Of a DNA stretch of 23,186 nt, positions 11,515 to 22,285 are shown piece after piece (the stretch's first letter is position 1; every line of letters starts with the position of its first letter). This DNA is from Cyclospora cayetanensis. Its lineage: Eukaryota; Apicomplexa; Conoidasida; Eucoccidiorida; Eimeriidae. The stretch spans positions 1 to 23,186 of the forward strand of contig NW_020312268.1 in NCBI RefSeq assembly GCF_002999335.1, in the 5' to 3' direction. Below the pieces are notes generated by a model. The model did not search any database. It worked only from the letters and a program-made list of their open reading frames with translations, and was not told where the DNA came from. The position numbers and the translations under genes were made by a program.

Positions 11515-11578
11515 GTCCCCTAAACGCACGGACCCCTGCCTGTCTCCACCAACACTCCGCACCACAGGTTTAGGGGAC
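11515..11578. repeat. Inverted repeat, perfect 11-bp arms
   Basis: Arms at 11515-11525 and 11568-11578, with the same 42-nt spacing. The next copy, at the end of unit 14, reverts to the mismatched allele pair. Confidence 0.78.
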
Positions 11579-11583
11579 CAGTG

Positions 11584-12468
11584 GTACCAAACAACACCTA
11601 CCCCACATTGGCTGCTTATCCGCACCCACACCCAAGCCGCACCTGGCTTCCACAACCCACTAGCTGAATGTCGCCAACGCAGACTGGCATTAGCAAATGC
11701 GCACAATCAGCGCAAAGCCTGCATTAAGTACAACAGCAAAACATCAAAGAACTACAGTCACTCGAAGGTGCTTAGGCTCTCCTAAACAAGCATGCCTCTT
11801 GGTCCTACAGTTGTCCCCTCCACCATCAGCCACTGCAATAGATAACATACAAGCATTCACCTGAAACACACATCCAGTGTAGTGCGTAGCCTACTCCTGC
11901 TCATGCGCCTGCACATAACAACAGTGCTAGCCATCCCACTGCAGCACACAAGCTGGATGCTGCCCTGAACGCACATGCATTACCTACAGCAAAAAAACAC
12001 ATACTACACCCCACACCTTTGCATACAAAGAGCGCACTGCCCAAGCCATGCAGCGTGCCAGCCTCCATATCAATTCCGCATCAAAGCGACGGCAAGTGCT
12101 AGCCGATAGGCTCTTGCTTGAACCACTCTAGTGTTATGGCCAAGCTCGCATAAGCATTCAATACGCTGGAAGCAACTGACCACTTCTCCAAACACATGCC
12201 ATGCAACACGCCTCCACATTGTATAAAGCACCTATTCGGCATAGCCCCATGCTGACATAAGCGGTTCTATCGCTGCTATTGACATTATTCCTTTGACCAC
12301 GTGCAATACGACACGACGACACCAACGCAGATTTAAGCACAGGAGCCGCACTGCAACTGGCTTCCTAACCACCTGCCAACTCAGCATCGTAATGCCAAAG
12401 CAGCCTAAACGCACAGTCGCCTGCCAGTCTCCACCAACACTCCGCACCACAGGTCTAGGGAACCAGTG
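11584..12468 (+). repeat. Array unit 14 (885 bp)
   Basis: The frame 11507-11785 is intact and ends in TAA. A deletion of about 10 bp near 12057 removes AAATGTTTAC before CAGCCTCC. The left arm of the first hairpin is mutated (CTTGA) and the second hairpin starts GTTATG. The right-edge site is GGTATC at 12468. Confidence 0.93.
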
Positions 12469-13361
12469 GTATCAAGCGCCACCTACGACACATTGGCTGC
12501 TTATCCGCACCCACACCCAAGGCGCACCTGGCTTCCACAACCCACTAACTGAACATCGTCAACGCAGATTGGCAGTAGCAAATGCGCGATATCAGTGCAA
12601 AAGCTGCATTACGTACAACAGCGAATCATCAAATATCTGCAGCCACTCGAAGGTGCTTAGGCTCTCCTGAACAAGCATGCCGCTAACCCCTACAATTCTC
12701 CCTTTCACCTGCTGCCACTGCAATAGATAATATATGAGCATACATGCGAGCCACACATCCAGTGCAGTGCGCAGCCTACTCTTTCCACTCCGGCCACCCA
12801 TAACAACAGTGCTAGCCATCCCACTGCAGCACACAAGCTAGATGCTGCCCTGACCCTACATGCATTACCTACAGCAAAAACACATACTACACCCCACACC
12901 TTTGCATGCAAAGAGCGCACTGGCTGTTGCATGCAGCGTGCAAATATTTACCAGCCTCCATATCAATTCCGCATCAAAGCGACGGCAAGTGCTAGCTGAT
13001 GCGCTCGTGCTAGAACCACTCTAGTCTTATGGCCAAGCTCGCATAAGCATTCCATACACTAAAAACTGCTTACCGCTTCTCTAAAGACATGCTATGCAAC
13101 TCTACTGCACGTTGTATGAAGCATCAATGCGGCCTAGACCCATAACGAAGCAAGCGGTTCTATCGTTGTTATTGACATTGTTGCTGTGACCACATGCAAT
13201 ACCACACGACGACACCTACGCAGATTTAAGCACAGGAGGCGCACTGCAACTGGCGTCCTAACCACCTGCCAACTCAGCATCGTAATGCCAAAGTCGCCTA
13301 AACGCACGGACGCCTGCCTGTCTCCACCAACACTCCGCACCACAGGTTTAGGGGACCAGTG
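12469..13361 (+). repeat. Array unit 15 (893 bp)
   Basis: The frame 12392-12670 is intact. A private post-stop allele (CTTTCCACTCCGGCCACCC) lies at about 12780-12800. The segment from about 12413 to 12482, spanning the left edge, shares rare variants with the end of unit 25 and start of unit 26. Confidence 0.93.
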
Positions 13362-14253
13362 GTACCAAACACCACCTACGCCACATTGGCTGCTTATCCG
13401 CACCCACATCCAAACCGCACCTGGCTTCCACAACCCACTGCCTGAAATTGTCAACGCAGACTGGCATTAGCAAATGCGCACCATCAGTGCAAAGCCTGCA
13501 TTAAGTACAACAGCAAAACATCAAAGATCTACAGCGACTAGAAGGTGCTTAGGCTCTACTGAACAAGCTTGCCGCTAGCCGCTACAATTGTCCTTTTTAC
13601 CTTCGGCTACTGCAATAGATCACATATGAGCATCCATGTGAGAAACACATCGAGTGCAGTGCGCAGGGTACTCCTGTTCATGCGCCTGCACATAACAACA
13701 GTGCTAGCCATCCCACTGCAGCACACAAGCTAGATGCTGGCCTGAGCCTACATGCATTAGCTACAGCAAAAACACATACTACACCCCACACCTTTGCATG
13801 CAAACAGCAAAATGCCCGAGACATACAGCGTGCAAATGTTCACCAGCCTCAATATCAATTCCGCATCAAAGCGACAGCAAGTGCTAGCCGATGGGCCCAT
13901 GCTAGAACCACTCTAGTCTTATGGCCAAGCTCGCATAAGCATTCAATACGCCAAAAACAACTGACCACTTCTCCAAACACATGCCATGCAACAAGCCTCC
14001 ACATTGTATGAAGCACCAACTCGGCATAGACCCACACTGACACAATCGTTCCTATTGCTGCTATTCACATTGTTGCTGTGACCGCATGCAACACGACACG
14101 ACGACACCTACGCAGATTTAAGCACAGGAGACGTACTGCAACTGGCTTCCTAACCACCTGCCAACTCAGAATCGTAATGCCAAAGTCCCCTAAACGCACG
14201 GACGCCTGCCTGTCTCCACCAACACTCCGCACCACAGGTTTAGGGGACCAGTG
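13362..14253 (+). repeat. Array unit 16 (892 bp), frameshifted frame
   Basis: A 1-nt deletion near 13449 (GAAATTGTCAACG instead of GAAATTCGTCAACG) ends the frame early at 13470. The homologous stop lies at 13560-13562, 201 bp past the site. A TAG replaces TCG in GACTAGAAGG, as in units 3 and 20. Confidence 0.93.
14185..14248. repeat. Inverted repeat, perfect 11-bp arms
   Basis: Arms at 14185-14195 and 14238-14248. The preceding copy (end of unit 15) has one mismatch in the left arm (GTCGCC). Confidence 0.78.
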
Positions 14254-15135
14254 GTACCAAACAACACCTACCCCACATTGGCTGCTTATCCGCACCCACA
14301 CCCAAGCCGCACCTGGCTTCCACAACCCACTAACTGAATGTCGCCAACGCAGACTGGCAGTAGCAAATGCGTACTATCAGCGCAAAGGCTGCATTACGTA
14401 CAACAGGGAATCATTAAAGAACACCAGCGACTCGAAGGTGCTTAGGCTCTCCTGAACAAGCATGCCGCTACCGCCTACAATTATCACTTTCACCTGCTGC
14501 CACTGCAATAGATAATATATGAGTATTCACAATGTGACCCACACATCCGGTGCAGTGCGCAGCCTACTCCTGTTTATGCGCCTGCACATAACAACAGTGC
14601 TAGCCATCCCACTGCAGCACACAACCTAGATGCTGCCCTGAACGCACATGCATTACCTACAGCGAAAACACATACTACACCCCACACCTTTGCATGCAAA
14701 GACCGCGCTGCCCAAGCCATGAGACGTGCAAATGTTCACCAGCCTCAATATCAATTCCGCATCAAAGCGACGGCAAGTGCTAGCCTATGGGCCCATGCTA
14801 GAACCACTCTGGTCTTATGGCCAAGCTCGCATAAGCATTCAATACGCCAAAAACAACTGACCAATTCTCCAAACACATGCCATGCAACAGGCCTTGACGC
14901 TGTATGCATAGCCCCATAATGACATAAGCGGTTCTATTGCTGCTACTGATATTGTTGCTTTGACCACATGCAATACGACACGACGACACCAACGCAGATT
15001 TAAGCACAGGAGGCGCACTGCCACTGGCGTCCTAACCACCTGCCAACTCAGCATCGTAATGCCAAAGTCCCCTAAACGCACGGAAGCCTGCCTGTCTCCA
15101 CCAACACTCCGCACCACAGGTTTAGGGGACCAGTG
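14254..15135 (+). repeat. Array unit 17 (882 bp)
   Basis: The frame 14177-14455 is intact. There are three extra bases near 14530 (TATTCACAATGTGACC). A deletion of about 14 bp near 14900-14905 removes the AAGCACCAATTCGG stretch. Left and right inverted repeats are both perfect (14185-14248 and 15067-15130). Confidence 0.93.
15067..15130. repeat. Inverted repeat, perfect 11-bp arms
   Basis: Arms at 15067-15077 and 15120-15130, in the shortened unit 17. The arm spacing is unchanged despite the deletion upstream. Confidence 0.78.
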
Positions 15136-16028
15136 GTACCAAACACCACCTACGCCACATTGGCTGCTTATCCGCACCCACACCCAAGGCGCACCTGGCT
15201 CCCACAACCCACTGCCTTACAATCGCAAGGGCAGACTGGCAGTAGCAAAAGTTCACCATCAGCGCAAGTCTTGCATTAAGTACAACAGGAAATCATCAAA
15301 GAACTCCAGCGACTCGAAGGTGCTTAGGCTCTGCTGAACAAGCATGCCGCTAGGTCCTACAATTGTCCCTTCCACCTTCTGCCACTGCAATAGATAACAT
15401 ATGAGCATTCATGTGAGAAACACATCCAGCGCAGTGTGAAGCCTACTCCTGCTCATGCGCCTGCACATAACAACAGTGCTAGCCATCCAACTACAGCACA
15501 CAACCTAGATGCTGCCCTAAGCCCACATGCATTACCTACAGCAAAAGCACGTACTACACCCCACACCGTTGCATGCAAAGAGCACACTGCCCAAGCCATA
15601 CAGCGTGAAAATGTTTCCCAGCCTCCAGCTCAATTTCGCATCAAGGCGACAGCCAGTGCTAGCCTATGCGCCCATGCTAGAACCACTCTAGTCTTATGGC
15701 CAAGCTCGCATAAGCATTCAGTACGCTAAAAACAACTGACCACTTCTCCAAACACATGCCATACAACAAGCCTCCACATTGTATGAAGCACCAATTCGGC
15801 ATAGCCCCATACTCACATAAGCGGTTCTAGTGCTGCTATTGATACCCTTGTTTCGACCACATGCAATACGACACGACGACACCAACGCAGATTTAAGCAC
15901 AGGAGCCGCACTGCAACTGGCTTCCTAACCACCTGCCAACTCAGAATCGTAATGCCAAAGTCCCCTAAACGCACGGACGCCTGCCTGTCTCCACCAACAC
16001 TCCGCACCACAGGTTTAGGGGACCAGTG
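15136..16028 (+). repeat. Array unit 18 (893 bp)
   Basis: The frame 15059-15337 is intact. The rare variant GATACCCTTGTTTCG at 15841-15855 recurs three units later. The GCTTACAATCGC-type sequence near 15212 recurs at about 21470 (unit 25). Confidence 0.93.
15960..16023. repeat. Inverted repeat, 11-bp arms with telomere-like CCCTAAA/TTTAGGG, representative copy
   Basis: The left arm GTCCCCTAAAC (15960-15970) is the exact reverse complement of the right arm GTTTAGGGGAC (16013-16023), with a 42-nt spacer. The right arm ends 4 bp before GGTACC. The arms contain CCCTAAA and TTTAGGG, the plant-type telomere heptamer, as single copies only. The sequence can form a stem-loop or cruciform; function unknown. 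Confidence 0.8.
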
Positions 16029-16079
16029 GTACCAAACACCACCTACGCCACATTGGCTGCTTATCCGCACCCACACCCA
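16028..16079 (+). repeat. Near-invariant core of the unit, representative copy
   Basis: This stretch holds GGTACC, then CCACATTGGCTGC and CCGCACCCACA. It is the most uniform part of the unit by eye and nearly unchanged in most copies. GGTACC itself is intact at 20 of 26 edges. The exceptions are GGTTCC at 5327, GGTATC at 6219, 12468 and 22285, and GGTGCC at 20496 and 21392. Units 24 and 25 carry most of the changes in the rest of the core. Confidence 0.75.
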
Positions 16080-16279
16080 AGGCGCACCTGGCTTCCACAA
16101 CCCACTAACTGAAAATCAGCAACGCAGACTGGCATTAGCAAATGTGCACAATCAGTGCAAAGCCTGCATTACGTACATCAGTGAGTCATCAAAGAACTCC
16201 AGCGAGTCGAAGGTGGTTAGGGTCTCCTGAACAAGCATGTCGCTTGGTACCACAATTGTCCCCTCCACCATCAGCCACT

Positions 16280-16298
16280 GCAATAGATAATATATGAG
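16280..16298 (+). other. Conserved A+T-rich block, representative copy
   Basis: GCAATAGATAATATATGAG stands about 60 bp after the frame stop in most units. It is the only clearly A+T-rich stretch in an otherwise C/A-rich unit. It could act as a TATA-like element or a melting site. I see no paired promoter element, and several units have lost it (3, 4, 10, 22, 24, 26). Confidence 0.35.
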
Positions 16299-16365
16299 CA
16301 TCCACGTGAAACACACATCCAGTGCAGTGTCCAGGCTACTGCTGTTCATGCGCATGCACATAACA

Positions 16366-16377
16366 ACAGTGCTAGCC
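16366..16377 (+). repeat. Internal direct repeat AGTGCTAGCC, first of two per unit
   Basis: AGTGCTAGCC occurs here and again about 180-190 bp downstream (about 16549), and the pair is present in most units. A third partial copy (GTGCTAG) begins the first hairpin in most units. The repeats could be sites for small internal deletions or for a binding protein. Confidence 0.6.
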
Positions 16378-16921
16378 ATCCCACTGCAGCACACAAGCTA
16401 GATGCTGGCCTAAGCCCACATGCATTAGATACAACAAAAACACATACTACACCCCACACCTTTGTATGCAAGGAACGCAGTGCCCGAGCCATGCAGAGTG
16501 CAAATGCTCACTAGCCTCCAGATCAATTCCGCATCAAAGCGACGGCAAGTGCTAGCCGATGGGCTGCTGCTGGAACCACTCTAGTCTTATGGCCAAGCTC
16601 GCATAAACATTCCATACGCTGGAAGCAACTGACCACTTCTCCAAACACATGCCATGCAACAAGCCTCCACATTGTATGAAGCACCAATTCGGCATAGCCC
16701 CATACTCACATAAGCGGTTCTATTACTGCTATTGACATTGTTGCTTTGACCACATGCAACACGACACGACGACACCAACGCAGATTTAAGCACAGGAGGC
16801 GCACTGCCACTGGCGTCCTAATCATCTGCCAACTTACCATCGTAATGCCAAAGTCGCCTAAACGCACGGACGCCTGCCTGTCTCCACCAACACTCCGCAC
16901 CACAGGTTTAGGGGACCAGTG

Positions 16922-17814
16922 GTACCAAACACCACCTACGCCACATTGGCTTCTTATCCGCACCCACACCCAAGGGGCACCTGGCTTCCACTACCCACTT
17001 CCTGAAATTCGCAAATGCAGACTGGCAGTAGCAAATGCGTACTATCAGTGCAAAGGCTGCATTAAGTACAACAGTGAATCATCAAAGAACTGCAGCGACT
17101 AGAAGGTTCTTAGGCCTACCTGAATAAGCATGGCGCTATCCCCTACAATTGTCCCTTTCACCTGCTGCCACTGCAATAGATAACATATGAGCATTCGTGG
17201 AAGGCATATATCGAGTTCAGTGTGCAGCCTACTGCTCTTCATTCGCATGCACATAACAACAGTGCTAGCCATCCCACTGCAGCACATAAGCTAGATGCTG
17301 CCCTGACCCTATATGCATTACCTACAGCAAAAACACATACTACACCCCACACCTTTGCATGCAAAGAGCGCACAGGCTGAGTCGTGCTCCGTGAAAATGT
17401 TCACTAGCCTCCAGATCAATTCCGCATCAAAGCGACGGCAAGTGCTAGCCTATGCACCCATGCTAGAACCACTCTAGTCTTATGGCCAAGCTCGCATAAG
17501 CATTCCATACGCCAAAAACAACTGACCACTTCTCCAAACGCATGTCGTACAACAATTCTCAACATCGTATGAAGCACCAATTCGGCATAGCCCCATACTC
17601 ACACAAGCGGTTCTATTGCTGCTATTGACATTGTTGCTTTGACCGCATGCAATATGACACGACGACACCAACGCAGATTTAAGCACAGGAGCCGCACTGC
17701 AACTGGCTTCCTAACCACCTGCCAACTCAGCATCGTAATGCCAAAGTCCCCTAAACGCACGGAAGCCTGCCTGTCTCCACCAACACTCCGCACCACAGGT
17801 TTAGGGCACCAGTG
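16922..17814 (+). repeat. Array unit 20 (893 bp), premature TAG
   Basis: The frame begins at ATG 16845 and is cut by TAG at 17100-17102, seven codons before the homologous TGA (17121-17123). The length to that position is otherwise the usual 202 bp. The variant ATTCGTGGAAGGC at about 17184 is shared with unit 24, four units away. Confidence 0.93.
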
Positions 17815-18709
17815 GTACCAGACACCACCTACGCCACATTGGCTGCTTATCCGCACCCACACCCAAGGCGCGACTGCCTTCCACAACCCACTGCCTGAAA
17901 ATCGTCAGCGCATACCGGCATTAGCAAATGCGCACCATCAGTGCAAAGGCTGCATTAAGTACAACAGCGAAACATCAAAGAACTCCAGCGACTCGAAGTT
18001 GCTCAGGGTCTCCTGAACAAGCATGCCGCTAGCCGCTACAATTGTCCCTTTCACCTTCTGCCACAGCAATAGATAATATATGAGCATACATGTGAGAAAC
18101 ACACATTCAGTGCAGTGTGCAGCCTACTCCTGTTCATGCACCTGCACATAACAACAGTGCTAGCCATCCCACTGCAGTACACAAGCTAGATGCCGCTCTA
18201 TGCCTACATGTATTACCTACAGCGAAACCACATACTACGCCCCACACCTTTGCATGCAAAGAGCGCACTGCCCACGCCATGCAGCGTGCAAATGCTCAGT
18301 AGCCTACATATCAATTCCGCATCAAAGCGACAGCAAGTGCTAGCCGATGGGCCCATGCTAGAACCACTCTAGTCTTATGGCCAAGCTCGCATAAGCATTC
18401 AGTACGCTGGAAGCAACTGACAACTTCTCCAAACACATGCCATGCAACAAGCCTCAACACTGTATGAAGCACCAATTCGGCATAGCCCCATACTCACATA
18501 AGCGGTTCTATTGCTGCTATTGATACCCTTGTTTCGACCACATGCAATACGACACGATGACACGAACGCAGATTTAAGCACAGGAGCCGCACTGCCACTG
18601 GCTTCCTAACCACCTGCCAACTCAGCATCGTAATGCCAAAGCAGCCTAAGCGCACGGACGCCTGCCTGTCTCCATCAACACTCCGCACCACGGGTTTAGG
18701 GAACCAGTG
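17815..18709 (+). repeat. Array unit 21 (895 bp)
   Basis: The frame 17738-18016 is intact. The inverted repeat at its left edge has one mismatch (GTTTAGGGCAC). GATACCCTTGTTTCG recurs at 18522-18536. There are two extra bases before GTGCTAGCC. Confidence 0.93.
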
Positions 18710-19603
18710 GTACCAAACGCCACCTACGACACATTGGCTGCTTATCTGCACCCACACCCAAGGCGCATCTGGCTTCCATAACCCACTCCCTGGAATCCGT
18801 CAACGCAGACTGGCAGTAGCAAATGTGCATAATCAGCGCAAAAGCTGCATTAAGTACAACAGCAAAACATCAGAGAACTCCAGTGATTCGGAGGTGCTTC
18901 GGCTCTCCTGAACAAGCATGCCGCTCGGCCCTACAATCGGCCAATTTGACCTGCTGCTACTGGAATCGATACCATATGAGCATTCACGTAAAACACACAT
19001 TCAGTGCAGCGTGCAGCCTAATCCTTCCCCGCAGCATGCACCTAAGAGCAGTGCTAGCCATCCCACCGAAGCACACAAGCTAGATGCTGCCCTAAGCCTA
19101 CATGCATTACCTACAGTAAAAGCACATGCTAAACCCCACACCTTTGCATGCAAAGAACCTACTTGCTGTGGCATGCAGCGTGCAAATGTTCACCATTCTT
19201 CAGATCAATTCTGCATCAAAGCGACAGCAAGTGCTAGCCGATGGGCCCCTGCTAGAACCACTCTAGTCTTATGGCCAAGTTCGCATAAGCATTCCATACA
19301 CTAAAAACAACTTACCACTTCTCCAAACACACGCCATCCAACACGCCTCCACATTGTATGAAGCACCAATTCGGCATAGCCCCATACTCACATAAGCAGT
19401 TCTATTGCTGCTACTGATATTGTTGCTTTAACCACATGCAATACGACACGATGACACCAACGCAGATTTAAGCACAGGAGCCGTACTCCAACTGGCTTCC
19501 TAACCACCTGCCAACTCAGCATCGTAATGCCGCAGCCGCCTAAACGCACGGACGCCTGCCAGTATCCACCAACACTCCGCACCACAGGTTTAGGGAACCA
19601 GTG
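18710..19603 (+). repeat. Array unit 22 (894 bp)
   Basis: The frame 18633-18911 is intact. The A+T-rich block is diverged at 18935-18985 (CGGCCAATTTGACC, then GGAATCGATACC). The TCCTTCCCCGC allele at about 19022 is the right-end relative of the allele of units 3-5 and 11. Confidence 0.93.
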
Positions 19604-20496
19604 GTACCGAACATCGCCTACGCCACATTGGCTGCTTATCCGCACCCACACCCAAGGCGCACCTGGCTTCCACAACCCACGTGCTAAAAATCGCCAACTC
19701 GGACTGGCATTAGCAAATGCGCACCATCAGCGCAAAACCTGCATTAAGTACAACAACAAAACATTAAAGAACACCAACCACTCGAAGGTGCTTGGGCTCT
19801 CCTGAACAAGCATGCCGATAGCCACTACAATTATCACTTTCACCTGCTGCCACTGCAATAGATAATATATGAGCATACATGTGAACCACACATCCAGTGC
19901 AGTGCGCAGCCTACTCCTGTTTATGCGCCTGCACATAACAACAGTGCTAGCCATCCCACTGCAGCACACAAGCTAGATGCCGCCCTAAGCCTACATGCAT
20001 TACCTACAGCAAAAACACATACTACACCCCACACCTTTGCATGCAAAGAGCCCACCGCCCAAGCCATGCAGTGTGCATATGTTCACTAACCTCCATATCA
20101 ATTCCGCATCAAAGCGACAGCAAGTGCTAGCCCATGGGCCCATGCTAGAACCACTCTAGTCTTATGGCCAAGCTCGCATAAGCATTCCATACACTAAAAA
20201 CTACTTACCACTTCTCCAAACACATGCCATGCAACAAGCCTCCACATTGTATGAAGCACCAATTCGGCATAGCCCCATAATGACATAATGAGTTCTATTG
20301 TAGCTATTGCCATTGTTGCTTTGATCACATCCAATACGACACGACGACACCAACGCAGATTTAAGCACAGGCGACGCACTGCCACTGGTGTCCAAAATAC
20401 TTCCCAACTCAGCATCGTAATGCCGAGGCAGCCTAAACGCACGGACGGCTTCCTGTCTCCACCAACACTCCGCACCACAGGTCTAGGGGACCAGCG
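19604..20496 (+). repeat. Array unit 23 (893 bp)
   Basis: The frame 19527-19805 is intact. The CAACTCGGACTGGCATTAGC stretch near 19695 is shared with unit 25. Near 20276 it has ATAATGACATAATGAG, as at about 22067. The right-edge site is GGTGCC at 20496. Confidence 0.93.
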
Positions 20497-21392
20497 GTGC
20501 CAAAGACCACCGACACCACATTGGCTGCTTATCCGCACCCACACCCAAGGCGCACCTGGCTTCCACAACCCACTAACTGAAAATTGTCAACGCAGACTGG
20601 CAGTGGCAAATGTGCACTATCAGCGCAAAGGCTGCATTATGTACAACAGTGAAACGTCAAAGAACACGAGCCACTCGAAGGTGGTTAGGCTCTGCTGAAC
20701 AAGCATGCCGCTCGCCCCTGCAATTGGCCTTTTCACCTGCTGCCACTGCAAGCGATGATATGTTAGCATTCGTGGAAGGCACACATCGAGTGCAGTGTGC
20801 AGCCTACTGCTGCTCATGCGCCTGCACATAACAACAGTGCTAGCCATCCCACTGCAGCACACAAGCTGGATGCTGCCTTAACGCATATGCATTACCTACA
20901 GCAAAAAAACACATACTACACCCCACACCTTTGCATACAAAACACGCCCACTGCCCAAGCCATGCAGCGCGCAAATATTCACCAGGCTTCAGATCAATTC
21001 TGCATCAAAGCGAATGCAAGCGCTATCCTATGCGCCCATGCTAGAACCACTCTAGTCTTATGGCCAAGCTCGCATAAGCACTCCATACACTAAAAACAAC
21101 TGACCGCTTCTCCAAACACATGCCATGCAACAAGGCTCCACATTGTATGAAGCACCAATTCGGCATAGCCCCATACTCACATAAGCGGTTCTATTGCTGC
21201 TATTGATACCGTTGCTCTGACCACATGCAATACGACACGATGACACCTACGCAGATTTAAGCACAGGAGGCGCACTGCCACTGGCGTCCTAACCACCTGC
21301 CAACTCAGAATCGTAATGCCAAAGCAGCGTAAACGCACGGACGCCTGCCTGTCTCCACCAACACTCCACACCACAGGTTTAGGGAACCAGTG
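20497..21392 (+). repeat. Array unit 24 (896 bp)
   Basis: The frame 20420-20698 is intact. The core just after the site is unusually diverged (GGTGCCAAAGACCACCGAC). The A+T-rich block is altered (AGCGATGATATGTTAG, about 20752). Both edges carry GGTGCC. Confidence 0.92.
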
Positions 21393-22285
21393 GTGCCAAA
21401 TACGACCAACGACACAATGGCTGTGTATCCGCACCCACACCCAAGCCGCACCTGGCTTCCACAACCCACTGCCTTACAATCGCCAACTCGGACTGGCATT
21501 AGCAAATGCGCACCATCAGCCCAAAGCCTGCATTAAGTACAACAGCAAAACATCAAAGAACTGCAGCGACTCGAAGGTGGTTGGGCTCTACTGAACAAGC
21601 ATGCCGCTAAACCCTACAATTGTCCCTTTCACCTGCTGCCACTGCAATAGATAACATATGAGCATTCATGTGAGAAACACATCCAGTACAGTGCGCAGCC
21701 TACTCCTGTTCATGCGCCTGCACATAACAACAGTGCTAGCCATCCCACTGCAGCACACAAGCTAGATGCCGCCCTGACCCTACATGCATTACCTACAGCA
21801 AAAACACATACTACACCCCATACCGTTGCATGCAAAGAGCGCACTGCCCAAGCCATGCAGCGTGCATATGTTTACCAGCCTCCATATCAATTCCGCATCA
21901 AAGCGACAGCAAGTGCTAGCCTATGCGCCCATGCTAGAACCACTCTAGTCTTATGGCCAAGCTCGCATGAGCATTCAATACGCCAAAAACAACTGACCAC
22001 TTCTCCAAACACATGCCATGCAACAAGGCTCCACATTGTATGAAGCACCAACTCGGCATAGCCCCATAATGACATAATGAGTTCTATTGCTGCTATTCAC
22101 ATTGTTGCTTTGACCACATGCAATACGACACGACGACACCAACACAGATCTAAGCACAGGAGGCGAACTGCCACTCGCGTCCTAACCACCTGCCAACTCA
22201 GCATCGTAATGCCAAAGCAGCCTAAACGCACAGTCGCCTGCCAGTATGCACCAACACTCCGCACCACAGGTCTAGGGAACCAGTG
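21393..22285 (+). repeat. Array unit 25 (893 bp)
   Basis: The frame 21316-21594 is intact. The otherwise near-invariant core is changed at 21398-21430 (TACGACCAACGACACAATGG). The second hairpin has a wobble-compatible change (CATGAG, about 21966). The right-edge site is GGTATC. Confidence 0.92.

Larger units (their letters stand above)
10684..11583 (+). repeat. Array unit 13 (900 bp, longest)
   Basis: The frame 10607-10885 is intact and ends in TAA. Seven extra bases lie in the post-stop allele (GGGCCGCTGCCTGGTCC, about 10986-11010), giving 146 bp from the stop to GTGCTAGCC. Both small hairpins are perfect (11232-11269). The right-edge inverted repeat is perfect. Confidence 0.94.
16029..16921 (+). 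repeat. Array unit 19 (893 bp)
   Basis: The frame 15952-16230 is intact. A second GGTACC lies at 16246-16251, as in unit 9. The post-stop block carries a private change (GTGTCCAGGCTACTG, about 16328). Confidence 0.93.

Noticed and set aside
12592..12834. Minus-strand frame of about 80 codons with hydrophobic segments, repeated in many units
   Set aside because: It is broken by small length changes in several units, overlaps another open minus frame, and its hydrophobic look follows from the G/T-rich complement. No family match.
16013..16023. TTTAGGG as interstitial telomere repeats
   Set aside because: Only one heptamer per arm, never in tandem, and it changes to TCTAGGG in many units. It is better described as part of an inverted repeat.
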